Of a stretch of DNA of 45,765 bases, positions 25,898 through 33,243 are shown piece by piece (the stretch's first letter is position 1; each line of letters begins with the position of its first letter). The DNA is taken from contig NZ_VKHP01000045.1 of NCBI RefSeq assembly GCF_010811875.1, positions 1-45,765 of the forward strand. The letters are read 5' to 3'. The translations under genes and the position numbers were made by a program. The notes beneath the pieces were generated by a model. The model saw nothing but the letters and a program-made list of their open reading frames with translations, made no database searches and was not told the origin of the DNA. Origin of the DNA: Bradyrhizobium uaiense. Its GTDB lineage: Bacteria; Pseudomonadota; Alphaproteobacteria; Rhizobiales; Xanthobacteraceae.

Positions 25898-27856
25898 ATG
25901 GTTAAAAAATCAGATCAGCTCAAACGAGGCATTTTCGAGAGCGAACGCAGGTTCCGGCTGCTGGCCGGAGGGGCGATCGACTATGCGATTTGCACGCTCG
26001 GCCCCGATGGGCGGGTGATCCATTGGAACAAGGGCGCCGAGCGCATCACCGGCTATCCGGCCAAGGCAGTTCTCGGCAAGCACTTCTCGGTCTTCTACCC
26101 TGAAGAGGATCGCGCATCGGACATTCCCGCGAAGGCACTGCAGCTGGCGCGGAAGGAGAAGCACGCCGCGGCCGAGGGCTGGTGCGTCCGCAAAGACGGA
26201 TCGCAATTCTTCGCCTCGGTCGTCATCGATCCGATCTACGAGAAGCGCAAGCTGGTCGGCTACGCGATGGTCACCCGCGACGTGACCGAGCGGCGGCAGG
26301 CGCGCGCCGATCTCGAGGCCAGCGAAAGCCAGTTCCGACTGCTGGTGAGCAACGTCACGGACTACGCGCTGTACATGCTGACGCCGGCCGGCATCGTCGC
26401 CAACTGGAACGCCGGCGGCGAACGCATCAAGGGCTATTCACCGGGCGAAATCATCGGCCAGAGCTTCGCGCGGTTCTATACGCCGGCCGACCAGGCCGCC
26501 GGAAAGCCGGCCCGCGCGCTCAAGATCGCGGAAGAGACAGGGCACTATGTGGAGGAAGGCTGGCGGGTCCGCAAGGATGGCTCGTTCTTCTGGGCCAGCG
26601 TCGTGATCGATCCGATCCGCGACAGCGACGGCAACCTGGTCGGTTTTGCCAAGATCACGCGGGACATTTCCGAGCGGCGCGAGGCGCAGCAGAAGCTCGA
26701 ACAGGTGCAGCGACAGCTGGCGGAATCGCAGAAGATGGATGCGCTCGGCCAATTGACCGGCGGCGTCGCGCACGACTTCAACAATCTCCTGATGATCATT
26801 TCCGGCAATCTGCACCGGATCAGGCGCGAGGTGACGAGCGAGCGCGGCCGGCTCGCCCTGAGCGCGATCGAAACCGCATCCGAGCGCGCAGCGTCCCTGA
26901 CCAGTCAACTGCTCACCTTCGCGCGCCGCCAGAGCGTCAACCCGCAGACCGTCGATGTCGCTGAGCGGATCACGGCGGTCCGTGAGGTCCTGAGCAGCGC
27001 GCTCGGCGGCGCGATCAGGCTGGACATCGATATTCAGCCGGATCTCTGGCCGGTCTTCGTCGACCCGAACGAGTTTGAGACCGCGCTGATCAACCTCGTC
27101 GTCAATGCCCGGGACGCGATGGCCAATGGCGGTACGCTGACTGTCTCGGCCCGAAACGTACCCGCAACCACCGAGGTCGCCGTCGACGTAGTCGATACCG
27201 GCGAAGGCATCCCGCAGGATGTGCTGAGCAAGGTCTTCGACCCGTTTTTCACCACCAAACCCGTTGGCAAAGGGACCGGCCTCGGACTGTCCCAGGTCCA
27301 CGGCTTTGCGCACCAGGCCGACGGCCGGATCGAAATTGCCAGCACGCTCGGCAAGGGCACGAAGGTCAGCATCTACCTCCCGCGCGGGACGGCGGACGCA
27401 ACGGATACGACCGAAGGTCACAGCGTGCGCGGCTCCGCAACCGTCCTGCTGATCGAGGACAACCCCGCCGTCGCGGATGCCAGCACGGGCCTGCTCGAAC
27501 AGCTCGGCTACACGGTGCGCTGGGCGTCCAACGCAGAAGTTGCCTTATCGGAAATCGACGCCAACGGGATCGATGTGGTGTTCAGCGACATCGTCATGCC
27601 CGGCAAGATGGATGGGCTGAAGTTGGCGCGCGCGATCCGGCACAGGAAGCCAGCGCTGCCAATCCTGCTGACGACAGGCTACAGCGAGAGTGCACGCGAC
27701 GTGCGATCCGACTTTCCGGTCCTGCGCAAGCCGTACCACATTCACGACCTCAGCCGCGAACTGTCGAAGCTGACCGGGCAACGATCTGAACACGCGTCGA
27801 GCGAGATCGATTCCCCAGCAGATGAAGCGCACAGAAAAGCGAGAGCGCGTTCGTAA
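25898..27856 (+). CDS. PAS-PAS hybrid histidine kinase with C-terminal receiver
   Basis: 652 residues. Two PAS domains with near-duplicate cores (about 20-135 and 140-260) share RKDGSxFxASVVIDPI and VTRDVTERR/ITRDISERR. The kinase core follows with His in TGGVAHDFNNLLMIISGN, N-box ALINLVVNARDAM, and the ATP lid DTGEGIP plus GTGLGLSQV. A receiver (about 530-640) has Asp in VVFSDIVMPGKMDG and Lys in VLRKPY. No membrane segment is present. Start at 25898 because of AGG 7 nt upstream and the family N-terminus; the frame is open from 25787, which lies upstream of the predicted EcfG promoter. It is divergent from the poly-HAMP kinase. PAS cofactor unknown. Confidence 0.93.
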   Translation: MVKKSDQLKRGIFESERRFRLLAGGAIDYAICTLGPDGRVIHWNKGAERITGYPAKAVLGKHFSVFYPEEDRASDIPAKALQLARKEKHAAAEGWCVRKDGSQFFASVVIDPIYEKRKLVGYAMVTRDVTERRQARADLEASESQFRLLVSNVTDYALYMLTPAGIVANWNAGGERIKGYSPGEIIGQSFARFYTPADQAAGKPARALKIAEETGHYVEEGWRVRKDGSFFWASVVIDPIRDSDGNLVGFAKITRDISERREAQQKLEQVQRQLAESQKMDALGQLTGGVAHDFNNLLMIISGNLHRIRREVTSERGRLALSAIETASERAASLTSQLLTFARRQSVNPQTVDVAERITAVREVLSSALGGAIRLDIDIQPDLWPVFVDPNEFETALINLVVNARDAMANGGTLTVSARNVPATTEVAVDVVDTGEGIPQDVLSKVFDPFFTTKPVGKGTGLGLSQVHGFAHQADGRIEIASTLGKGTKVSIYLPRGTADATDTTEGHSVRGSATVLLIEDNPAVADASTGLLEQLGYTVRWASNAEVALSEIDANGIDVVFSDIVMPGKMDGLKLARAIRHRKPALPILLTTGYSESARDVRSDFPVLRKPYHIHDLSRELSKLTGQRSEHASSEIDSPADEAHRKARARS

Positions 27857-27871
27857 ATTCAAATCGAGGGG

Positions 27872-28054
27872 CTAACGGTCCGCCGGCCAGGTCCGCCGCA
27901 CCAATTGCACCCGTTCGATGCGGCTGCATTGTTCGCAGCGGTATTGAAGGATGTCCCTGCCCTCACTGCCCGGAGAGCTGCTCTCAAGCCGCATCGTCCT
28001 GACGCAGCTGATGCAGGAGATCAGCGTCAGCAACGGGCTGCGATCGTCATTCAT
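27872..28054 (-). CDS. Probable small zinc-ribbon protein
   Basis: The C-terminal part, LISCISCVRTMRLESS then RDILQYRCEQCSRIERVQLV, has two CxxC knuckles about 24 residues apart, as in short rhizobial zinc-ribbon proteins. The start is unclear: ATG at 28054 gives 60 residues, while ATG at 28090 and GTG at 28126 are also open; none has a good ribosome binding site. It converges on the PAS-PAS kinase gene. The plus-strand frames opposite it have no recognisable features. The upstream 160 bp to the next gene hold nothing clear. Confidence 0.5.
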   Translation of the reverse strand: MNDDRSPLLTLISCISCVRTMRLESSSPGSEGRDILQYRCEQCSRIERVQLVRRTWPADR

Positions 28055-28221
28055 CGATACCCGCGGTGGCGCGGTCGGATCGGCGATCATGGCGCTGGGC
28101 GATGCTATAGTGTTGGCTCTCACCACAAGAAAATGCAGATCCTGCGGCTCGGGTTCCCGCCCTGAAACCTGATTTGAGCCCGAGGCGATCTGCTAGCCCG
28201 TCCTTCGGCCAACGGGCCGCA

Positions 28222-28527
28222 TCACGCTCTGGCGCTGCTGTGGCCCGGCCTGGGCCTGGCCTTGTCCGGCTTGACAGCCGCAACGGGGCGATCCCCGTAG
28301 CCTCGGCTCAGCCGCTCCCGAACCGTCGGAAGATGGTCGCCGCCGCCCGCAGCCTTCCAGCGACCGATCAGCTCGGCCACTTCGGCGCGCATCGCCATCA
28401 GCCGGTACGACGCTTCGCTGCAATCGAGGTCGCGGTTGACCTGGTCCCGGATCGACGCCTCGACCAGCGTCATTTCGGCCCGCAAGGTGCTGATCTTCCG
28501 ACGAATTTCATTGATCTTGTTGTCCAT
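28222..28527 (-). CDS. Small coiled-coil protein behind a LexA-type box
   Basis: A 101-residue protein, MDNKINEIRRKISTLRAEMT, that is helical and charged over its first 70 residues with heptad-like spacing. A basic, Pro-rich tail follows (KPDKARPRPGHS). No catalytic motif, signal or membrane segment is visible. A GAAC-N7-GAAC motif, the alphaproteobacterial LexA box, sits 10 bp before its start codon and between it and the divergent DUF3072 gene. That position would block transcription, so SOS induction is plausible. The tail is rich in Lys and Arg and could touch DNA, but this is speculation. Confidence 0.65.
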   Translation of the reverse strand: MDNKINEIRRKISTLRAEMTLVEASIRDQVNRDLDCSEASYRLMAMRAEVAELIGRWKAAGGGDHLPTVRERLSRGYGDRPVAAVKPDKARPRPGHSSARA

Positions 28528-28536
28528 GCCTTGTTA

Positions 28537-28551
28537 GAACAAAAATAGAAC
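28537..28551. promoter_or_regulatory. Alphaproteobacterial LexA (SOS) box
   Basis: GAAC-AAAAATA-GAAC, read on the other strand as GTTC-N7-GTTC, matches the known consensus of LexA in Alphaproteobacteria exactly. It lies in a 61-bp AT-rich divergent promoter region. About one chance match is expected per 45 kb on both strands, but the promoter position gives it weight. Confidence 0.55.
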
Positions 28552-28588
28552 ATATTGTCAAGTCACGATCCAGCAAGCGAGGTGAGCG

Positions 28589-28789
28589 ATGGGCATGGCA
28601 GCGGTGAGATTTGGCGGGGTTGCGGAACGCTTTGGCGGACTGATGACCCGTGCGCAGGCGTTGCGGTTGAGGAGCCTTGCCGAGGAGGCCTATCAGCCGA
28701 ACCAGTTCGCGGGTGACCTGACGTCCGAGGAAGCCGAGCGGCGCATCGATGCCCTGAAGGCCGAGATCGCGCTGGCGGATTCTTTCTGA
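28589..28789 (+). CDS. DUF3072 family protein
   Basis: A 66-residue protein. From residue 19 it reads MTRAQALRLRSLAEEAYQP then DLTSEEAERRIDALKAEIAL, which I recognise as the DUF3072 pattern: two helices with a TSEEA turn. The same fold idea occurs as SAP-like or short helical modules, but no function is known. GAGGTGAGCG precedes the ATG. It is divergent from the coiled-coil gene across the LexA-type box, so both may respond to DNA damage. Confidence 0.75.
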   Translation: MGMAAVRFGGVAERFGGLMTRAQALRLRSLAEEAYQPNQFAGDLTSEEAERRIDALKAEIALADSF

Positions 28790-28913
28790 CCCCCGTACCC
28801 GACCGGGCCGGACAGCCCTTTAAGGCTTTGATATAGCGGCGCAGCTAGTTCTGTTCCTGTTGTTGCTTATTGCCGCTTTGTCTTATTGCTGCTTGGTCCT
28901 GGGGGAGCCTTAC

Positions 28914-29168
28914 GTGCTGGAGCTGGAGAAGCGATCGCCGCTTGCGTTCCCGATCACGCTGAAGGACGGCCGAACGCTCGCAACTGTCGGCGATGCGGCG
29001 GACTATTTGTCCGCGCTGAACGTGGATCAACGCGAGCGCGGCTACTGGAAGACGGCGATCATGATGTTCAACAACGCCATGCGCGAACCCGGCTATCTGA
29101 AGATCGCAACGATGAACATGCGCTCCGCCCTCGTATATGACCGGCTCGTCGACGACGTCGGCACGTGA
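28914..29168 (+). CDS. Small protein of an ATVG-type rhizobial family, GTG start
   Basis: 84 residues from GTG 28914, chosen because GGGGGAG lies 6 nt upstream; a longer TTG-started frame from 28860 lacks a binding site. It reads (M)LELEKRSPLAFPITLKDGRT then LATVGDAADYLSAL. The motif LxDGRTLATVGDAxxYL is shared with the protein encoded convergently at 29329-29586 (LNGETVTLATVGQAYRFISNL), so the two look like paralogues. Predicted layout is strand, turn, strand, then helices. Function unknown. A strong terminator follows. Confidence 0.65.
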   Translation: MLELEKRSPLAFPITLKDGRTLATVGDAADYLSALNVDQRERGYWKTAIMMFNNAMREPGYLKIATMNMRSALVYDRLVDDVGT

Positions 29169-29290
29169 TTGTGGTGCAGCAGCTACAGCCGAATCGGCGG
29201 CGGTTTCGTACGGCCTGTTCGTTATGGCCGCAAACAAGGTAACGGCGGTACACGCGACGGCTGGTGCGCAATGCGCTCGGCCGCACTCTC

Positions 29291-29329
29291 GGGCCGCCTT
29301 GGAGGGCCAAGGCGGCCCACTTCTTTTTT
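29291..29329 (+). terminator. Rho-independent terminator
   Basis: A perfect 12-bp stem (GGGCCGCCTTGG at 29291-29302 against 29307-29318), loop AGGG, followed 5 nt later by TTTTTT at 29324-29329. It would end the plus-strand transcript of the small gene at 28914-29168. The convergent gene stops right at its end. Confidence 0.85.
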
Positions 29330-29586
29330 CAGAGCAGTTTTGCCCTGACGAACAGCACCCGCAACGCGTTGGTTGCCTGCACCGTCAGCATGGCGTTGCC
29401 AGCCGCCAGCTCCAGCGCAGCAACCGCGTCGTCATGCAGTGCGCGGAACTCCATCCATTCGACGGCGCTGAGATTGCTGATGAAGCGATAGGCCTGGCCA
29501 ACGGTCGCCAGCGTCACGGTCTCGCCGTTGAGCCGCACCTTGAATGTCGCCTTCAGCGGCGTGTCGGATTTTGATACGTCACCCAT
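29329..29586 (-). CDS. Small protein of the same ATVG-type family
   Basis: 85 residues, MGDVSKSDTPLKATFKVRLN then GETVTLATVGQAYRFISNLS, followed by a long helical part (VEWMEFRALHDDAVAALELAA) and TVQATNALRVLFVRAKLL. The first half matches the protein at 28914-29168 in the TLATVGxAxxxxxxL motif and in the order strand, turn, strand, helix. It is divergent from the helicase gene with a 112-bp promoter region between them. Function unknown. Confidence 0.7.
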   Translation of the reverse strand: MGDVSKSDTPLKATFKVRLNGETVTLATVGQAYRFISNLSAVEWMEFRALHDDAVAALELAAGNAMLTVQATNALRVLFVRAKLL

Positions 29587-29698
29587 GGCGCGGTTGTGCT
29601 CCGCGCCGCGCTAATGTCAATCTAATTTCTCGGCTCACGCCAGGGCGTGTCGGCTCCACTGAATCGCAATGTCTGTTAGCGTTTCGTGGGGGTGATTC

Positions 29699-31768
29699 GT
29701 GCCTGATCTTGCCAACACAGCCTATCTCGATGCGCTCAATTCCGAGCAGCGCCGCGCCGTCGAGCACGGCGTCGGCCAAGACGGCATTGTCGGCGCGCCG
29801 CTGCTGGTGATTGCGGGCGCAGGCTCCGGCAAGACCAACACCCTCGCCCATCGCGTCGCGCATCTGATCGTCGCTGGCGCAGATCCGCGCCGCATCCTGT
29901 TGATGACTTTTTCGCGGCGCGCCGCGGCGGAAATGGCCGGCCGCGTCGAGCGCATCGCGCGCCGCGTGCTCGGTGACCGCGCCTCCGTCATGACCGATGC
30001 GCTGAACTGGGCCGGCACCTTCCACGGCATCGGCGCGCGGCTGCTCCGCGAATTCGCCGAACGTATCGCGCTCGACCCGGCCTTCACGATCCATGATCGG
30101 GAGGATTCCGCCGATCTGATGAACCTGGTCCGCCACGACCTCGGTTTCTCGCGCACCGAAAGCCGGTTCCCCACCAAAGGCACTTGCCTTGCGATCTATT
30201 CGCGTTGCGTGAACGCGGAGATGCCGATCGAAGCCGTGCTCGGCCAGTTCTTCCCTTGGTGCTCCGGCTGGGCCGGTGAATTGAAGCAACTGTTCGCGGC
30301 CTATGTCGAAGCCAAGCAGCGGCAGAACGTGCTCGATTACGACGACCTCCTGCTCTACTGGGCGCAGATGGTGACCGACATTGCGCTGGCCGAAGAGATC
30401 GGCGGCCGCTTCGACCATGTGATGGTCGATGAATATCAGGACACCAACCGCCTGCAGTCCTCCATCCTGCTGGCGCTTAAGCCGGCGGGACGCGGGCTCA
30501 CCGTGGTCGGCGACGATGCGCAGTCGATCTATTCGTTCCGCGCCGCCACCGTGCGCAACATCCTCGACTTCCCGAGCCAATTCAGCCCGCCCGCCGAGAT
30601 CGTCACACTCGACCGCAACTACCGCTCGACGCAGCCGATCCTGGCGGCCGCCAATGGCGTGATCTCGCTGGCCAAGGAACGGTTCACCAAGAACCTGTGG
30701 ACCGACCGGACCTCGACCCGCAAGCCGCTGCTGGTCACGATCCGCGACGAGGCCGATCAAGCCCGTTATATCGTCGAGCAGGTGCTGGCCAATCGGGAGG
30801 AAGGCGCGCTGTTGAAGCACCAAGCGGTGCTGTTCCGCACCTCCTCGCACAGCGGACCGCTCGAGGTCGAGCTGACCCGCCGCAACATTCCTTTCGTGAA
30901 ATTCGGCGGGCTTAAATTCCTCGACGCCGCGCATGTCAAGGACATGCTGGCACTGTTGCGCTTCACCGCCAATCCCCGCGATCGGGTCGCAGGCTTTCGC
31001 ATCCTGCATCTGTTGCCCGGCGTCGGGCCAGCCTCGGCGCAGCGCGTGCTCGACCACATGACCGAGGCCGCCGATCCGATTGCCGCGCTTGCCGCGCTGC
31101 CCGCCCCGCCGCGCGCCGGCGCCGATTGGCGGCTGTTCGTCGAGGCCATCGAGAACCTCCGCTATTCGGAATGGCCGGTCGACATTGAGCGCGCGCGGCT
31201 ATGGTACGAGCCGCATCTCGATCGCATCCATGAGGACAGCGAGGTCCGCCGCGCCGACCTCATTCAGCTGGAGCAGATCGCTGCCGGCTATCCGTCACGC
31301 GAACGCTTCCTCACCGAGCTCACGCTCGATCCGCCTGATGCCACCAGCGACCAGGCCGGTGTGCCGCTGCTCGACGAGGATTACCTGATCCTGTCGACGA
31401 TCCATTCCGCCAAGGGCCAGGAATGGAAATCGGTTTACGTGCTCAACGTCGTCGACGGCTGCATGCCCTCCGATCTCGGCGCCGGCACATCGGCGGAACT
31501 CGAGGAGGAGCGCCGCCTGCTCTATGTCGCCATGACCCGCGCCAAGGACGATCTGCATCTGCTGGTGCCGCAGCGCTTTTTCGTCCACGGCCAGGCCGCC
31601 AAGGGCGACCGCCACATGTACGCCTCGCGCACCCGCTTCATCCCGGAACGGTTGCTGCCGATGTTCGAGCGGACCACGTGGCCGCGCGCCGCGGCCGCAC
31701 AGGCCGCCTCCGCCAGCCGCGCGCCGCCGATCGACATCGGCGCCCGAATGCGCGGGATGTGGCGCTGA
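29699..31768 (+). CDS. UvrD/Rep-type ATP-dependent DNA helicase
   Basis: A 689-residue superfamily 1A helicase. It starts at GTG 29699 with GGGGGTG upstream; the N-terminal Q-motif is LNSEQRRAVEHG. Motif I is GAGSGKT at 40-46, Ia TFSRRAAAEM, II DEYQDTN at 244-250, III VVGDDAQSIYSFR, IV LDRNYRST, V TIHSAKGQEWKSVYV and VI LLYVAMTRAKDDL. All motifs are intact. UvrD-type enzymes unwind DNA 3' to 5' in repair and in removal of proteins from DNA. At 689 residues it is a little shorter than UvrD/PcrA and lacks their usual C-terminal tail, so it may be a shorter chromosomal paralogue. It ends in a strong intrinsic terminator. Confidence 0.94.
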   Translation: MPDLANTAYLDALNSEQRRAVEHGVGQDGIVGAPLLVIAGAGSGKTNTLAHRVAHLIVAGADPRRILLMTFSRRAAAEMAGRVERIARRVLGDRASVMTDALNWAGTFHGIGARLLREFAERIALDPAFTIHDREDSADLMNLVRHDLGFSRTESRFPTKGTCLAIYSRCVNAEMPIEAVLGQFFPWCSGWAGELKQLFAAYVEAKQRQNVLDYDDLLLYWAQMVTDIALAEEIGGRFDHVMVDEYQDTNRLQSSILLALKPAGRGLTVVGDDAQSIYSFRAATVRNILDFPSQFSPPAEIVTLDRNYRSTQPILAAANGVISLAKERFTKNLWTDRTSTRKPLLVTIRDEADQARYIVEQVLANREEGALLKHQAVLFRTSSHSGPLEVELTRRNIPFVKFGGLKFLDAAHVKDMLALLRFTANPRDRVAGFRILHLLPGVGPASAQRVLDHMTEAADPIAALAALPAPPRAGADWRLFVEAIENLRYSEWPVDIERARLWYEPHLDRIHEDSEVRRADLIQLEQIAAGYPSRERFLTELTLDPPDATSDQAGVPLLDEDYLILSTIHSAKGQEWKSVYVLNVVDGCMPSDLGAGTSAELEEERRLLYVAMTRAKDDLHLLVPQRFFVHGQAAKGDRHMYASRTRFIPERLLPMFERTTWPRAAAAQAASASRAPPIDIGARMRGMWR

Positions 31769-31858
31769 CGCCGGTCCGAAGGATTTCTGCATGCGGGCGG
31801 GAACGAAGCTGCCGGCCCGGCGTTGACGCGGCGTTCGTAATCGGCAAACGACCATCCC

Positions 31859-31901
31859 AGACGGCTTCGGCGCGGTGTTCCGCGCTGGAGCCGTCTTTTT
31901 T
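31859..31901 (+). terminator. Strong Rho-independent terminator after the helicase gene
   Basis: Outer arms AGACGGCT (31859-31866) and AGCCGTCT (31889-31896) enclose an inner hairpin GCGCGG-TGTT-CCGCGC (31870-31885). A run of six T (31896-31901) follows directly. It lies 90 bp after the helicase stop and 13 bp before the end of the convergent cyclase gene. Confidence 0.92.
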
Positions 31902-31914
31902 GCGCCGCGTCAAT

Positions 31915-32646
31915 TCACGCGGGAAACAGCGTGACGGGCTGGGCGAAGCCCTTCAGCATGTAGTCGGAACCGGCTGCCGTGACCATGTCGCCGGTTCGAT
32001 CCCGCACGGTTGATGTGACCAGGATCTCGCCCGACTTTGCGATCGCCTGGGCGCGTGCCGCGCGATTGACCACGGTGCCGACCGCGGTCAGGTCGCGATG
32101 GGCCTGACCGAACTCACCGAAATTGGTGTCACCGCTATCCATCCCGATTCCGATGCCGAGCTCGATGTCGCCCGCGCCGATCGCCCGCACCAGCGCGTCG
32201 TGCCTGTCGTGAAAGCGCCGCTGGATGTCGCGCGCCGCCAGCAAGGCCTGCGCGGCATGGTCGTCGCGCCGCACCGGAAAATTGAAGATCGCGAACACGG
32301 CGTCGCCGATCGTCTTGTTGAGAATGCCGTCATAGCGCCAGATCGCGGCGGCGCAGTCGTCGTAAAACGCATCGAGCAGCGAGGTCAGCCCGTCCTGCGC
32401 GATGGTCTGTGTCAGTGTGGTGTAGCCGCGCAGATCGGCGAACAGGATGGTGGCGTCGATGGTCACGGCGCGCGCTTTCATGATCTTCGAGAAGGCCATC
32501 TCGCAGATCGTGCACACGTTCGGGTTCATGCGGCTCGGCCGGACACCGAACAGGCGGAACGGCGCCGACAAGGGGCCGCGCAGCGGAATCGGCATGTGCA
32601 GGTTTTGCCAGCAGCCGAGGCAGATCGTTGCAGGTTCCGGAGTCAT
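31915..32646 (-). CDS. Class III adenylate cyclase with an N-terminal Cys4 module
   Basis: 243 residues. The N-terminus has two CxxC knuckles, CLGC at 9-12 and CTIC at 45-48, a probable zinc or iron-sulfur site. The cyclase domain follows: metal ligands Asp71 in ILFADLRGYT and Asp115 in KTIGDAVFAIF, adenine-selecting Lys111 and Asp185 (RDLTAVGTVVN), and transition-state residues Asn194 and Arg195. All catalytic residues are present, and the Lys/Asp pair points to cAMP and not cGMP. No membrane segment is visible, so activity is cytoplasmic. A PilZ gene lies 78 bp upstream on the same strand. The Cys module could sense redox state or metal; that part is inference. Confidence 0.9.
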   Translation of the reverse strand: MTPEPATICLGCWQNLHMPIPLRGPLSAPFRLFGVRPSRMNPNVCTICEMAFSKIMKARAVTIDATILFADLRGYTTLTQTIAQDGLTSLLDAFYDDCAAAIWRYDGILNKTIGDAVFAIFNFPVRRDDHAAQALLAARDIQRRFHDRHDALVRAIGAGDIELGIGIGMDSGDTNFGEFGQAHRDLTAVGTVVNRAARAQAIAKSGEILVTSTVRDRTGDMVTAAGSDYMLKGFAQPVTLFPA

Positions 32647-32724
32647 CGGCGTATCGCCTGCTGTTGCAGAAACAAAACCCGGGCACCCCTGGTACGGTCG
32701 ATCATGGGCGTCCCCATCGATTGC

Positions 32725-32976
32725 TCAGGCGGTCGTCACGAAGCTTAGTCCAATCCGCGTCTTCTTGCTCCAGATCACCTGACACTCGTAGACGACCGAG
32801 GCGTCGCGGGCCATCATCAGGCGGAAACGATGCGGGACGAAGGCCGGATTCTCGACCTCGATGGCCGCCCCTTCCGATGATATGTTCACGATCGTGCAGT
32901 GCATGACCGAACCACCCGACGAGACATAGCCGGGTTCATTGACCTCGGTTCGCGGATGCCTGCGCTTTTCGTCCAC
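32725..32976 (-). CDS. PilZ-domain protein
   Basis: 83 residues, essentially one PilZ domain, which binds cyclic di-GMP. The N-terminal Arg motif is DEKRRHPRTEV (RRxxR) and the second motif is IVNISSEGAAIEV ((D/N)xSxxG). It starts at GTG 32976 with GGGGAG upstream. The adenylate cyclase gene follows on the same strand after 78 bp, so the two may be co-transcribed. Stand-alone PilZ proteins act as c-di-GMP adaptors for motility or polysaccharide export. The 267 bp on to the MFS gene contain only two weak GC hairpins. Confidence 0.88.
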   Translation of the reverse strand: MDEKRRHPRTEVNEPGYVSSGGSVMHCTIVNISSEGAAIEVENPAFVPHRFRLMMARDASVVYECQVIWSKKTRIGLSFVTTA

Positions 32977-33243
32977 TCAGCCTGCTCCCCAGCTTTGTTC
33001 GGGGCAAACGTGGGCGATCGGCATTGCAGGAGTCAACGGCTCCCCCGGCTCACGCCGGGCTTTCGCACCACCATTTGTGCGCAGCAGTAGGCCGAATTGC
33101 TTATCGCGTCCGTGCAGATGAGCCCCGCGTCGGCGCGGGCTTGCCGTTCGCGACGGCGCGAGGATAGCCTCACCCGACGAGCGATGCGCTGGCGCGACGC
33201 ACGCTCCGAACAATAATGAACAGGCGCCATGGGGAGACGCGCC

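Noticed and set aside
29579..31057. 492-codon minus-strand frame opposite the helicase gene
   Set aside because: GC-rich shadow; all seven helicase motifs are on the plus strand and the minus frame has no recognisable domain.
33044..33059. CCCGGC-TCAC-GCCGGG hairpin as a terminator
   Set aside because: Only a 6-bp stem without a proper T-run, and no gene ends upstream of it on the plus strand.
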